This document shows, piece after piece, positions 1 to 10,115 of a DNA stretch of 64,000 nt. The notes under the pieces were generated by a model. The model did not search any database, was not told the origin of the DNA, and was given only the letters and a program-made list of their open reading frames with translations. The first letter of the stretch is position 1; each line of letters opens with the position of its first letter. Both the position numbers and the translations under genes were made by a program. This DNA is from Corynebacterium lubricantis DSM 45231 (GTDB taxonomy: Bacteria; Actinomycetota; Actinomycetes; Mycobacteriales; Mycobacteriaceae), in NCBI RefSeq assembly GCF_000379425.1, contig NZ_KB902236.1, positions 89,515 to 153,514 of the forward strand, in the 5' to 3' direction.

Positions 1-1
1 T

Positions 2-292
2 AAAAATATCAAGCACATGGAGGACTACGACCTGTATGCCCGCCTCGTCGCCGGCGGATATGGGCTGGCCAATTTGGAAGGGTCGCTGACTTATTTCCGC
101 GTTTCGCCTGAGCAATTCAGCAGGCGCACAACAGGAATGTTCGCGGCCGAAAGAGAAATGCAGAGAAATCTGGTTTCTTATGGCCTCGTGTCGAAGCCGA
201 GGGCTACGATGAATCTGGTTGTCCGCACGCTCTATCGAGCACTGCCACTCGGGCTGTTGCAGCGTGCGTACGCAAAACTCTTTCATAGATAG
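2..292 (+). CDS. Glycosyltransferase family 2, C-terminal fragment (5' end outside window)
   Basis: The frame is open from the left edge and ends in TAG, giving 96 visible residues; the start lies before the window. The segment KNIKHMEDYDLYARLVAGG matches the acceptor-binding ED-Y motif of GT-A fold GT2 enzymes, where this Asp usually acts as catalytic base. The tail (VVRTLYRALPLGLLQRAYAKLF) is basic and amphipathic, as in membrane-associated GT2 enzymes. It is followed after 7 nt by another GT2 gene on the same strand, so it probably belongs to a cell-envelope glycan cluster. The sugar donor and acceptor cannot be told from this fragment. Confidence 0.75.
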   Translation, partial: KNIKHMEDYDLYARLVAGGYGLANLEGSLTYFRVSPEQFSRRTTGMFAAEREMQRNLVSYGLVSKPRATMNLVVRTLYRALPLGLLQRAYAKLFHR

Positions 293-299
293 GTTGCCC

Positions 300-995
300 A
301 TGTCGCAAGATTTTGCCGATACCTGGCTGATCGTGCCCTGCTACAACGAGGGGCAGGTCATCCGGAAAGTGCTCTCGCATGCCCGGGAAACGTTCCCCAA
401 TATTGTCGCGGTCGACGACGGTTCTGCGGATAATTCCGCCGCCGAGATTCACGCCGCGGGCGCGCACCTAGTCAACCACCCGGTCAATCTCGGCCAGGGT
501 GCGGCGCTACAGACCGGGGTGGAATACGCCCGTGCGCAGCCTGGTGCTCAGTACTTCGTCACCTTCGATGCCGATGGGCAGCACCAGGTCAAGGATGTTG
601 TGCGCATGGTCGGTCGGTTGCGCAGCGAGGAGAAAGACATCATCGTCGGCACGCGATTTGGTCGTCCGCGAGCCGCCGACGACCAGGTCCCACTGCTCAA
701 GCGCATCGTGCTAAAGACCGTTGTGTGGCTGTCGCCGCGCACGCGACGTCTTGGGCTGACCGATGCGCACAACGGTCTGCGCGCATTCAACTTGAAAGTC
801 GCACGCGAGATGGACATCAAGATGAGCGGGATGTCGCACGCCTCCGAGATCATTTCCATGATCGACGAGAAGAAGTGGCGCGTGGCCGAAGAACCCGTGG
901 ACATTTTGTACACCGAATACTCCATGGCGAAGGGCCAATCGCTGATCAACGGCGTGAACATCTTGGCCGATTCGCTCCTAGCTAAGAGGCTGTAA
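300..995 (+). CDS. Polyprenyl-phosphate glycosyltransferase, PpgS/DPM1-like GT2
   Basis: The 231-residue protein has a GT2 fold. WLIVPCYNEGQVIRKVL is the nucleotide-sugar binding strand, VDDGSADNS the first Asp motif, and FDADGQHQ the DxD-type metal site. This small soluble type moves a sugar from UDP or GDP to polyprenyl phosphate at the inner membrane face. It sits directly before a DUF2304 membrane protein (3 nt gap), the arrangement of mycobacterial Rv3631 (ppgS) and Rv3632. The start at 300 is preferred over an upstream in-frame ATG because homologous sequence begins here and the longer frame would overlap the previous gene. The sugar made in corynebacteria is not evident. Confidence 0.82.
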   Translation: MSQDFADTWLIVPCYNEGQVIRKVLSHARETFPNIVAVDDGSADNSAAEIHAAGAHLVNHPVNLGQGAALQTGVEYARAQPGAQYFVTFDADGQHQVKDVVRMVGRLRSEEKDIIVGTRFGRPRAADDQVPLLKRIVLKTVVWLSPRTRRLGLTDAHNGLRAFNLKVAREMDIKMSGMSHASEIISMIDEKKWRVAEEPVDILYTEYSMAKGQSLINGVNILADSLLAKRL

Positions 996-998
996 CTT

Positions 999-1346
999 AT
1001 GCTGATTGAATTTCTGCTGCTCCTGGCCACCGTATTGCTGCTGGGGTACTTCTTCTATAGCCGGAAGAAGGCGCACACGAAGGCGTGGGTAAAAATCGCC
1101 TTCGTCCTGCTCACGATTGCGGCCGTGTGGGCGATCCTGCGCCCTGACGATCTCACCGTGATAGCCAATTGGATGGGCGTCGACCGCGGCACCGACCTGC
1201 TGACCTACGGCCTCGTTGTGGCATTCTTTGCCACCACGCTTTCCTCCTGGGTGGACAAAAGGGAACAAGAGGTGCGCTATGCCAGGCTGGCGCGTGCGGT
1301 CGCGCTGCAAAACGCAGTCCCGCCGGAGGCCCCGCGCGACGCCTGA
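999..1346 (+). CDS. DUF2304 family small membrane protein, partner of the GT2
   Basis: The 115-residue protein has three hydrophobic segments (about residues 1-20, 31-47 and 65-82) and a charged C-terminus (SSWVDKREQEVRY). DUF2304 proteins occur next to polyprenyl-phosphate GT2 enzymes, and in mycobacteria the neighbour (Rv3632) aids PpgS activity. The 3-nt gap to the preceding gene suggests translational coupling. A role in anchoring the glycosyltransferase or handling its lipid product is inferred from that pairing. Confidence 0.8.
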   Translation: MLIEFLLLLATVLLLGYFFYSRKKAHTKAWVKIAFVLLTIAAVWAILRPDDLTVIANWMGVDRGTDLLTYGLVVAFFATTLSSWVDKREQEVRYARLARAVALQNAVPPEAPRDA

Positions 1347-1390
1347 TACGGTAACTAGAGATACTTGCCGGAGACACTGGAGAAGAAGCG

Positions 1391-2257
1391 TTGGCGTCGA
1401 ACAAGCCTGAAACTAAAACCAAGATCCCTACCCTGTTCTGGGCTTTTGCCATCGTATTGGCGCTGGCAGCAGCCGTTGGCGGCTACATCATCGGGCTCAA
1501 CGAGGGTCGCGAACAAGGCCAGGCGATGGCGGCCCACGGGGCAAGCGTAGGCACGGGTACGCAGAATTCTTCCGAAAGCGTGGCCAACGAGATCCCCGAT
1601 GTTGCTCCCGGCACCGACTTCTCCACCCCAGAACCGAACTCCGACGGCCACTTTGATGCCCAAGGCTACGGTGCGGCCGGTCCGGTGAACAGCATGGACG
1701 ATGTGGGCAACGTGCCTCGTCGCGACGCGAATGATCCGATGGCCATCGGTGCGCTCGACGCACCGCTAGTCATCAGCGAACTCAGCGACTTTGGCTGCCC
1801 CTACTGCGCCCAATTCGCCACCGAGACGGAGCCGGAACTCATCAGCCAATACGTCGATTCCGGTCTCGTACGCATCGAGTTCAATGATCTGACAGTCAAC
1901 GGCGAGAACTCCGAAGCCGCCTCCCGCGCAGCACGCGCCGCCGCCGAGCAGGGCCGCTTCTTCGAGTTCAAGGATGCGCTCTTCGCCGACTTCAAGCACG
2001 AGCCTTACACCCTGGACGACTTCGTCGCCTACGCCGAAGAAGCAGGCGTAGAAGACGTGGAGAAGTTCCGCGAGGACGCCGAGAGCGACAAGTACGACGA
2101 GGCCATCACCGGCGCGCGCGACTACGCACTCGGCCTTGGCATCGACGGCACCCCCGGCTTTGTGATCGGCACCAAAGTAGTCAGCGGTGCGCTTCCACTC
2201 GCGGAGTTTGAAAAAGTCATCAACGAGGAGCTCGAGGCAACCCAGGCGAAGGCCTAG
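1391..2257 (+). CDS. Membrane-anchored DsbA-like thiol-disulfide oxidoreductase
   Basis: The 288-residue protein starts at TTG. One N-terminal transmembrane anchor (about residues 15-38) is followed by a Ser/Gly/Pro-rich linker and a thioredoxin-fold domain of the DsbA_2/Thioredoxin_4 type. The redox motif is FGCPYC (about residues 135-140), and the cis-Pro loop is seen in GIDGTPGFVIG. Such proteins oxidise thiols or catalyse isomerisation in secreted proteins outside the membrane. It follows the glycosyltransferase pair on the same strand after 44 nt and converges on the epimerase gene, with only 11 nt between stop codons. Confidence 0.85.
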   Translation: MASNKPETKTKIPTLFWAFAIVLALAAAVGGYIIGLNEGREQGQAMAAHGASVGTGTQNSSESVANEIPDVAPGTDFSTPEPNSDGHFDAQGYGAAGPVNSMDDVGNVPRRDANDPMAIGALDAPLVISELSDFGCPYCAQFATETEPELISQYVDSGLVRIEFNDLTVNGENSEAASRAARAAAEQGRFFEFKDALFADFKHEPYTLDDFVAYAEEAGVEDVEKFREDAESDKYDEAITGARDYALGLGIDGTPGFVIGTKVVSGALPLAEFEKVINEELEATQAKA

Positions 2258-2268
2258 GCCGCCCGTAA

Positions 2269-3814
<1,546 letters not shown>

Positions 3815-3815
<1 letters not shown>

Positions 3816-4915
3816 TAGTCAAACACCACCACGGAGCGCAGGACGTCGCCCTTCTTCATAGACTCGAAGGAGGCCTCGACCTCCTCGACACCGATGCGCT
3901 CGGAGACGAAGTCGCCGAGTGGGAAGCGGTCCTGCAGGTGCAGGTCAACGTACAGCGGGAAGTCGCGCTCTGGCAGGCAGTCGCCGTACCAGGCTGGCTT
4001 CACAGAGCCGCCGCGGGAGTACACGTCGATGGCTGGGATCTCGATCTTGCTGGTCTGGTTCGGCACGCCGACCATGACCATGCGGCCGGCGTGGTCGCGG
4101 GAGTAGAAGGCTTGGCGCCAGGTGGGCTGGATGCCCACGGCGTCGATGGTGACGTCGGTGCCGAAACCGTCGGTAAGCTCGCGAACCTTGTCAATGACCT
4201 CCTGCTCGCTCATGCCCTTCGAGGTGATCGCGTGGGTCGCGCCGAAGGTTTCCAGGGCGGCGGCGGTCTTGCGCTCGTCCAGATCAACGGCGATGATCTT
4301 CGTCGCACCTGCCAGCGCTGCACCAGCAACGGCTGCCAGGCCCACGCCGCCGAGGCCGAAGACTGCCACGGACTCGCCGCGCTGAACGTCGCCGGTGTTC
4401 ACGGCGGCACCCAGGCCGGCCATGATGCCGCAGCCGAGCAGACCAGCGGCCGCTGGGTCTTCCTCAGGGTTAACCTTGGTGCACTGGCCCTCGTGCACCA
4501 GGGTCTTTTCAGCAAACGAACCAATGCCGAGTGCGGCGGTGAGCACGGTGCCGTCTTCCAGCCTCATCGGCACGGACGCGTTGTGGGTATTAAAGCAGTT
4601 CTTCGTATCGCCCTTACGGCAGGCGCGGCACTCGCCACAGACAGCGCGCCAGTTCAGCACGACGAAATCGCCGACAGCCACGTGCGTGACATCGGCGCCG
4701 ATTTCCTCGACCACACCTGCGGTTTCGTGGCCGAGCAGGAAGGGGAATTCATCGTTAATATCGCCGTCGCGGTAGGCCAGATCGGTGTGGCATACGCCGG
4801 TTGCCTGGACCTTGACCACGACGTCGTTCGGACCCGGATCTGGGATCACGATATCGGTTAGTTCAACCTCTGCGCCCTTGGAGCGGGCGATTACACCTTT
4901 AACTGTTTGAGTCAT
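3815..4915 (-). CDS. fadH: S-(hydroxymethyl)mycothiol dehydrogenase (class III Zn alcohol dehydrogenase)
   Basis: The 366-residue medium-chain dehydrogenase has catalytic-zinc motif GVCHTDLAY with GHETAG, the four-Cys structural zinc lobe [15 protein letters not shown], and cofactor motif GLGGVGLAA. It corresponds to C. glutamicum FadH (formerly AdhE) and mycobacterial MscR. These oxidise the formaldehyde-mycothiol adduct with NAD+ and can reduce S-nitrosomycothiol. It is first gene of a two-gene operon with the MBL hydrolase. A TAGGGT box lies 6 nt before the ATG, suggesting a leaderless mRNA, and this box is half of an inverted repeat at 4919-4948. Confidence 0.88.
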
Positions 4916-4918
4916 GCC

Positions 4919-4948
4919 CCCACCCTAACGATTTTTCATTAGGGTGGG
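4919..4948 (-). promoter_or_regulatory. Inverted repeat overlapping the fadH -10 box (candidate operator)
   Basis: Two perfect 10-nt arms, CCCACCCTAA and TTAGGGTGGG, flank a 10-nt AT-rich centre. On the minus strand the arm nearest fadH supplies the likely -10 hexamer TAGGGT, 6 nt before the ATG. No U-run follows the downstream arm, which argues against a simple terminator for the upstream GH3 gene. A dimeric regulator binding here would block the promoter; its identity is unknown. Confidence 0.5.
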
Positions 4949-4969
4949 AGAACTTTTTCATTAAGGGAC

Positions 4970-6979
4970 TTAGAATGTCAATCCGAAGCCGGCTTCGTAC
5001 GTCACGCCTTCGCGATCCACGTGCGCGTAGCCAGCCTGGTACTTGCCCGGTACGTCGCGCGGGGAGTTCGCCACGGTCGAGGCCGATTCAGGTACCGACA
5101 TCGGCAGCTTGCCCTGCGGGCCGCCATCCTCGCCCGCGAGCGAGCGGAACAGGTTGTCCGGGTTGATCTCGAAGGTGCCCACGACCGCGGAGGCCTGCGG
5201 TTCGATCTCGGACAGAATCCACGGGTTGGTGAAGTTAACCGCGAGGATAGTCGGCACCTTCGCCTCGATCTCGAGGATCCGATCCACATCGACGCCGTTG
5301 TCGCGCGGATCAATCGACAGGGAGACTCCCGGCTTGTCGTCCTCGAAGAGCGCGATGTCGGGGCGCGCCCAGACAATGGCAAAGTCGGCGTCTTCAGGCT
5401 TATCGACGAGGGTGTAGTTCGGAGCCTCCTGCTGCAGGGATTCCTTGACCTTGCGGTCGACTTCCTCGATCTTGGTGCGGCCGGTGGTAAAGACAAAGAC
5501 CTTCTTCTCTGCCTTCAGGTCCAGCGGGAGCAACTCGGAATTGCGCAGTAGGGTCACGGACTGGCGCTGTGCCTTTTCTGCCAGCGCGGTGACCTCCGCG
5601 TTGCCGATCACCTTTTCGGCGTTGTCCTCGTCGACATAAGGATTGTCGAACAGACCCAGCTGGAAGATCTCGGTGAGCAGGCGACTCACGGCGCGGTCGA
5701 GGTACTTTTCTTCCAGCAGGCCCTGGTCGAAGGCCTTTTGCAGCTCGGTCGGGTCGGCCATGTCGGAGACGATATCGGTGCCGGTCTGCACGGCCTTGGC
5801 GAAGCGCTCCGGCTTGGTCAGGTCTTCCACGCCCCACATCATCGCGTCGATGATGCCGGAGTCGGAGTTCACGTAGCCCTTGAATCCCATCTTTTCGCGC
5901 AGCAGCTTCTGAATGAAGGTGTTGTTATAGGCGAACGCGACCTCCTCGAACTGGGTGGTTGGGCCGGCCCACATTTCCTCTGGCAGCTGGGCGGCGGAGG
6001 TGTTCACCGGCTTCGCGTAATACGGCATGACGGAGGAGACACCCTCGTCGATGGCTGCTTGGAAAGGTGGCAGGTGGTACTTCGCCAGTGCCCCCTCGGT
6101 GGGGTATTCGTTGGATTGACCCCACTCGAAGTGTGGGTCGTGGCCATCGAGGCGCACGCCGCCGCCCGGGAAGTGCTTGACGGTGGTGGCCACGGACCTC
6201 TCAGACAACTCGGGGCCCTGCATGCCGCGTGTCAGCGCGCCGATATAGCGGGTGACCAAGTCGACGTCCTCGCCGAAGGTGCCGTTGAAACGCGACCAGC
6301 GTGGCTCGGAGGCGACATCGGCCATGTAGCCATACAGCTTGTGGATGCCTCCTGCGCGCCACTCCTTGGCAATCTCGCGACCATAGGTTTCGATGAGCTT
6401 ATCGTCGTCAAGCGCTGCGAGGCCCAGCTCACCTGGCCACTCGGAGAACACACCCGCGGACTCGGAGACGCCGAATTCGGCGACGAGTGCGAAGTGGTTG
6501 CGGGGGTTGGAGGCGAAGACAACCGGGATGCCGAGGCGCGAGCACTCCGCAACTTCCTGCACCGCGTTGGTCCATACCGCCAGGTCACGCGGGGAAAGGT
6601 TATCGCGCACGATGAGGAAGCGCTGGTTGCGCACGTTAATGGCATTGTCGGTGGACGAGGTCACCAGGATGGGCTCGGGGTATTCCTGACCAGTGATGGG
6701 GTTGTGGTCGCGCCACTCATCCTCGGGGTTGAGCAGGTTATTCGGATCAGAATGGGGAACGAATTCGGAGTACCCCGGGTAGTGCGAACCGATGACCATC
6801 ATGCCGATCTTCTCTTCTGGGGTCATCCGTCCGACGAGGTCGGCCGCGCGCTCCTCGGCTGGCAGGCGCCAGTCTTCATAAGGGGTGAGTTGGCCGTCAC
6901 CATCGAGGTCACGGAATTTCAGACCATCGGCCTCAACGAAGCGGTCGGTGCGGGAGCCTAGCTGTTTTTGATCAGGCAT
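4970..6979 (-). CDS. Glycoside hydrolase family 3 protein, probably intracellular
   Basis: The 669-residue protein has the GH3 (beta/alpha)8 domain with KHFPGGG, followed by the alpha/beta sandwich domain. LLREKMGFKGYVNSDSG fits the GH3 active-site signature, making Asp373 the probable nucleophile. Near the N-terminus RDLDGDGQLTPYEDWRLP resembles the EF-hand-like calcium loop found in some beta-glucosidases. No signal peptide is visible, so it is probably cytoplasmic. A beta-glucosidase or related exo-glycosidase acting on an imported glycoside is likely; the sugar specificity is not readable. It is transcribed alone toward fadH. Confidence 0.82.
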   Translation of the reverse strand: MPDQKQLGSRTDRFVEADGLKFRDLDGDGQLTPYEDWRLPAEERAADLVGRMTPEEKIGMMVIGSHYPGYSEFVPHSDPNNLLNPEDEWRDHNPITGQEYPEPILVTSSTDNAINVRNQRFLIVRDNLSPRDLAVWTNAVQEVAECSRLGIPVVFASNPRNHFALVAEFGVSESAGVFSEWPGELGLAALDDDKLIETYGREIAKEWRAGGIHKLYGYMADVASEPRWSRFNGTFGEDVDLVTRYIGALTRGMQGPELSERSVATTVKHFPGGGVRLDGHDPHFEWGQSNEYPTEGALAKYHLPPFQAAIDEGVSSVMPYYAKPVNTSAAQLPEEMWAGPTTQFEEVAFAYNNTFIQKLLREKMGFKGYVNSDSGIIDAMMWGVEDLTKPERFAKAVQTGTDIVSDMADPTELQKAFDQGLLEEKYLDRAVSRLLTEIFQLGLFDNPYVDEDNAEKVIGNAEVTALAEKAQRQSVTLLRNSELLPLDLKAEKKVFVFTTGRTKIEEVDRKVKESLQQEAPNYTLVDKPEDADFAIVWARPDIALFEDDKPGVSLSIDPRDNGVDVDRILEIEAKVPTILAVNFTNPWILSEIEPQASAVVGTFEINPDNLFRSLAGEDGGPQGKLPMSVPESASTVANSPRDVPGKYQAGYAHVDREGVTYEAGFGLTF

Positions 6980-7119
6980 GTCGGAGTACTCCTTGGGTAG
7001 TTGTGATTATTCCGGCCTGTGCCCCAGCCAACTGCGCGATCAACTCGTTGGTTAGGTCACACACTCAATACTCCCAGTGTAACGAAAGATAATCCCCGAA
7101 ATCGAATATCGTCATACCA

Positions 7120-7160
7120 ATCACAAAACCGCCCACCCCCAGCGGTGCGGGGATGGGCGG
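7120..7160 (-). terminator. Rho-independent terminator of the SGNH hydrolase gene
   Basis: The stem is formed by 7129-7140 and 7149-7160 (CCGCCCA-CCCC paired with GGGG-TGGGCGG) around an 8-nt loop. On the minus strand it is followed by TTTTGTGATT, and it lies 27 nt past the hydrolase stop codon. Confidence 0.8.
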
Positions 7161-7186
7161 CGAGGCGGTCGTCGTAAAGCGTCTTT

Positions 7187-8035
7187 TTAGCTTGCTGCGA
7201 CGACAGCTCCGACGTGGTTATGGCCACGCTGATTGACGTGGAACGGCATGTGACCAGGGCCTGCGTAGAAATCAACCAGGCCAGCCCACATGCGCCTGTG
7301 ATCAGGGGCGCACATGTTGTTGTCCTTGGTGGACGGCTTCAGGTCAATGAACTCGGAACCGGTGGCGCGGGCCGCGTCAACGAGCATCCACTGGCCCAGG
7401 ACCTCCCAGTCGCCGATCTTCTGGAAAGGCGTGGTGTCCGAAACATTGGGAGCGACGTGGAAGAGGCAAACGTTGCCGCGACCATCGCTGATCTGTGGGT
7501 AGCCAACGAACTGGATACGCGCGTTCGGAGCGGCTGCGCGGATGCGGGCAACCTGTGGGCGCATGTAGTTAACGAAACGCTCACGCACGACGGAATCCGG
7601 CAGATTGTCATTGTTGTAGGTGTCGTTGAATCCAAGGGAGATGAGCACGCGCTCGGTGCCCGCGTTCAGCCCCCGCTCGCTGACCGCACGGTTGACCTGC
7701 GTGGACAGCTTCGGGCCCTGGGAAATGGTGACGGTTCCGGTGCAGGAGTAGTCGTGTGCAGCCAGGCCGAGCTGACGGGCAGCAACCTTGCCGAAGCTAG
7801 TGTTGCTGGTCGGACACCAGGTGTCCACGCCGGAGGAACCACGTGGGTCGAGGCCGAGTTTGCCTGCGGCCCATTCGGGCACGGTGGGATCAGAGACCCA
7901 GGAGTCGCCGAAGATGACCAGGTTACGATTCTGCGCGTTCGCCTCTGGCGCGTTAGGCGCGGCCACCATGCCGATAGCAGCAAGCAGGACCGCGACGAGG
8001 GCAACGATTTTGCGGCGGGAAGCTGAGAACAGCAT
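7187..8035 (-). CDS. Secreted SGNH/GDSL-family hydrolase (lipase/esterase)
   Basis: From the ATG at 8035 the protein has 282 residues with a signal peptide (SRRKIVALVAVLLAAIG, cleavage near EANA-Q). The mature part opens with block I IFGDSW, whose Ser is the nucleophile. LGFNDTYN is block III (GxND), and a His-rich end (HVNQRGHNH) probably supplies the catalytic His. Paired cysteines suggest extracellular disulfides. A longer TTG start at 8062 is possible but would put polar residues before the signal peptide. Corynebacteria secrete several such enzymes acting on envelope lipids or host lipids; the substrate is unknown. Confidence 0.8.
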   Translation of the reverse strand: MLFSASRRKIVALVAVLLAAIGMVAAPNAPEANAQNRNLVIFGDSWVSDPTVPEWAAGKLGLDPRGSSGVDTWCPTSNTSFGKVAARQLGLAAHDYSCTGTVTISQGPKLSTQVNRAVSERGLNAGTERVLISLGFNDTYNNDNLPDSVVRERFVNYMRPQVARIRAAAPNARIQFVGYPQISDGRGNVCLFHVAPNVSDTTPFQKIGDWEVLGQWMLVDAARATGSEFIDLKPSTKDNNMCAPDHRRMWAGLVDFYAGPGHMPFHVNQRGHNHVGAVVAAS

Positions 8036-8339
8036 AGAGCCCACTTTCTTGTTTTCCGTCAAGTACGTACGAATTTCATAAAAGAGTGTTCATGGGAACC
8101 TTAAACGCCATGACCAACTCAGTGCAAACGCTGGGAGCCATCTAGGCGAGAAAGCTTGTAACAACATTGGTAACTTTAGTCACATTCATCTATGTTGTCA
8201 TGGAATATGTTTTGAGTTCCAAAAGAAAATTCTCGCCCGCAGCCGGGAAATATGCAACACTTTGGAAACCAATACCGATAATCACCGTGTCATGTTTTCG
8301 TGTCATGTTTCGTGCCCGACCCGCAATCCAAGGAAATTT
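8036..8339. other. Divergent intergenic region with tandem 13-bp repeat
   Basis: This AT-richer 304-bp gap separates the divergent SGNH hydrolase and acyl-CoA synthetase genes. A plus-strand promoter candidate is TTGGTA at 8167-8172 and TATGTT at 8191-8196 (18-nt spacer). At 8286-8311 two adjacent copies of CGTGTCATGTTT(T/C) occur, followed by a third partial CGTG, close to the synthetase start codon. No further gene was seen. Confidence 0.45.
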
Positions 8340-10004
8340 ATGTCGACACTTTCCCCTCTGGGCAAAATCGCCTTCAACGCGCAGGCGCTCGCCAAGTTCG
8401 TGCCCGCAGTAGTCCGCTCCGGCATCGTCGGAAGCGAAGGCGGCCCCGTAGCAGCCGCAACCTTGCCCGGCACGCTCGCGCGCTACTGGTTCACCACCGC
8501 CCGAGAGATCGAGCAAGGTGCCGCACAGAATCCGCATCGCAATGCGCTTATCGACGACGACGGTGTCCTCTCCTATGGCCAGATGCGCGACCAATCCAAG
8601 CGCCTGGCGAAGTGGTTCCTTGAGGTCCAGGACCGCGAGGGCCTCGACGAGCTCCACATCGGTGTCATGGCCCGCAATGGCCGCGGCATCCTGTTGCCCA
8701 TGACCGCCAAGGGCTACGCCGGCTCGACCTTGTACCTACTCAATGTCGGTTCCTCGCCGGAGCAGATCCTCGGTTGCATCGAGGAAAATAACATCAATGT
8801 GCTGCTTGTCGACGACGAATTCGCCGACCGCATCCCCACCGACTACCCGGGTCTCACCGTCGGCTACGCGCACACCTCGCAGCCACACACGGATTACCCT
8901 TCCGTCAAGGAAATCGTGCACGCACCGGATAACGGCTACAAGCTTCCCGTCTGGCCCAAGCACGGCAATATCGTCCTGATGAGCTCGGGCACCACCGGCA
9001 TTCCGAAGGGCATCCTGCGCCCCGAGCCGAAGCTCCCCCTCGTGCTGGCCGGCCTGCTGGAGAAGCTCCCGTGGCGCGCCGGTATGACCGTGCAGATGAG
9101 CGCGTCGATGTTCCACACCTGGGGCTGGTCGGCGACAAACATCGCCTTCGGCGCCCGCAACACCGTGGTCACCCAGCGTCACTACGACCCGCGCAAGGTG
9201 TTCGAGCAGATCGTCAACTACAAGTGCGACGCGCTTGTCTCCTCGCCGATCTTCTTCAAGCAGATGCTGGAGCTCGAAGACAACGAGAAATACGACACCT
9301 CTTCGTTGAAGTTCATCGCTTCCGCGGGCCACGCGCTCACCCCCGAGATCGTGCGCACCATGAACGACCGCTTCGGCCCCATCCTGGCGAACATCTACGG
9401 CTCCACCGAGCTCACCCTCGCCGCGGCAGCCTCGGCTGAGGAGGTCGCGGCCGACCCGACCGTCGCCGGCCACATCTCGTCGGGCACCGTACTGAAGCTT
9501 TACGACGACAACGACCAGGAAGTCTCCCAGGGCTCCGTTGGCCGCATCTTCCTCAATAACTCCACCTCACTGGTGGGCTACTCCAACCCGAATACGAAGC
9601 TGGTGAAGATCGGCGACCTCGTCGAGATGGGCGACCTCGGCTACTTCGATAAGCAGGGGCGCCTGCATGTGCTCGGCCGCGTCGACGACATGATCATCGT
9701 GGGCGGCGAGAATGTCTACCCGGCTTCCGTCTCCGACATTTTGGAGCCCATGCCAGGCATCGCCGACCTCTACGCGGGCGGCGTCGACGACGAGAAGACC
9801 TTCGCCCGCATCGCGGTGTGGATCGTGCGTAGCGACGACGAGGCCGGCCGCAACCTCACCGCCGATGCCGTGCGCGATTGGGTGCGAGACAACCTGGCCA
9901 ACCACTCGATTCCACGCGACGTGAACTTCGTTGACGAGCTGCCTCGCAACGCAGTGGGCAAGGTCGTCCCACGCTTCCTGCCGGAATCAGTGCGCGAGGA
10001 CTAA
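8340..10004 (+). CDS. Acyl-CoA synthetase / AMP-forming fatty-acid ligase
   Basis: The 554-residue protein belongs to the ANL adenylating superfamily. P-loop motif MSSGTTGIPKG, then YGSTE and the hinge block DLGYFDKQGRLHVLGRVDD followed by MIIVGGENVYP are all present, and the C-terminal catalytic Lys lies in NAVGKVVPR. It activates a carboxylic acid, probably a fatty acid, with ATP and CoA. The start at 8340 has AAGGAAATTT immediately upstream; longer in-frame extension runs into the tandem repeat of the promoter region. It is monocistronic and convergent with adhA. Chain length preference cannot be inferred. Confidence 0.85.
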   Translation: MSTLSPLGKIAFNAQALAKFVPAVVRSGIVGSEGGPVAAATLPGTLARYWFTTAREIEQGAAQNPHRNALIDDDGVLSYGQMRDQSKRLAKWFLEVQDREGLDELHIGVMARNGRGILLPMTAKGYAGSTLYLLNVGSSPEQILGCIEENNINVLLVDDEFADRIPTDYPGLTVGYAHTSQPHTDYPSVKEIVHAPDNGYKLPVWPKHGNIVLMSSGTTGIPKGILRPEPKLPLVLAGLLEKLPWRAGMTVQMSASMFHTWGWSATNIAFGARNTVVTQRHYDPRKVFEQIVNYKCDALVSSPIFFKQMLELEDNEKYDTSSLKFIASAGHALTPEIVRTMNDRFGPILANIYGSTELTLAAAASAEEVAADPTVAGHISSGTVLKLYDDNDQEVSQGSVGRIFLNNSTSLVGYSNPNTKLVKIGDLVEMGDLGYFDKQGRLHVLGRVDDMIIVGGENVYPASVSDILEPMPGIADLYAGGVDDEKTFARIAVWIVRSDDEAGRNLTADAVRDWVRDNLANHSIPRDVNFVDELPRNAVGKVVPRFLPESVRED

Positions 10005-10014
10005 TTGCGCTTGG

Positions 10015-10110
10015 ACCAGAATCGACCATGCACTTTTTAAGCCCGTCGCTCTGGACCTAAAAGCTCCCATTTCTGAGCGTGGTCGATTCTAGAATCGACC
10101 ACGCTCAGAA
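10015..10110. repeat. Palindromic intergenic element, copy 1 (perfect 40-bp palindrome)
   Basis: Between the convergent synthetase and adhA genes lies a perfect 40-bp palindrome at 10071-10110: decamers TTCTGAGCGT, GGTCGATTCT and their exact complements. A third copy of the core ACCAGAATCGACCATG starts at 10015 in direct orientation to the right arm. The core ATCGACCA appears at 10021 and 10094, and its inverse TGGTCGAT at 10080. The same arrangement with the same spacing recurs at 63482-63564. It could be a bidirectional terminator or a dispersed repeat unit; no U-run is evident. Confidence 0.75.
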
Positions 10111-10115
10111 CGCCC

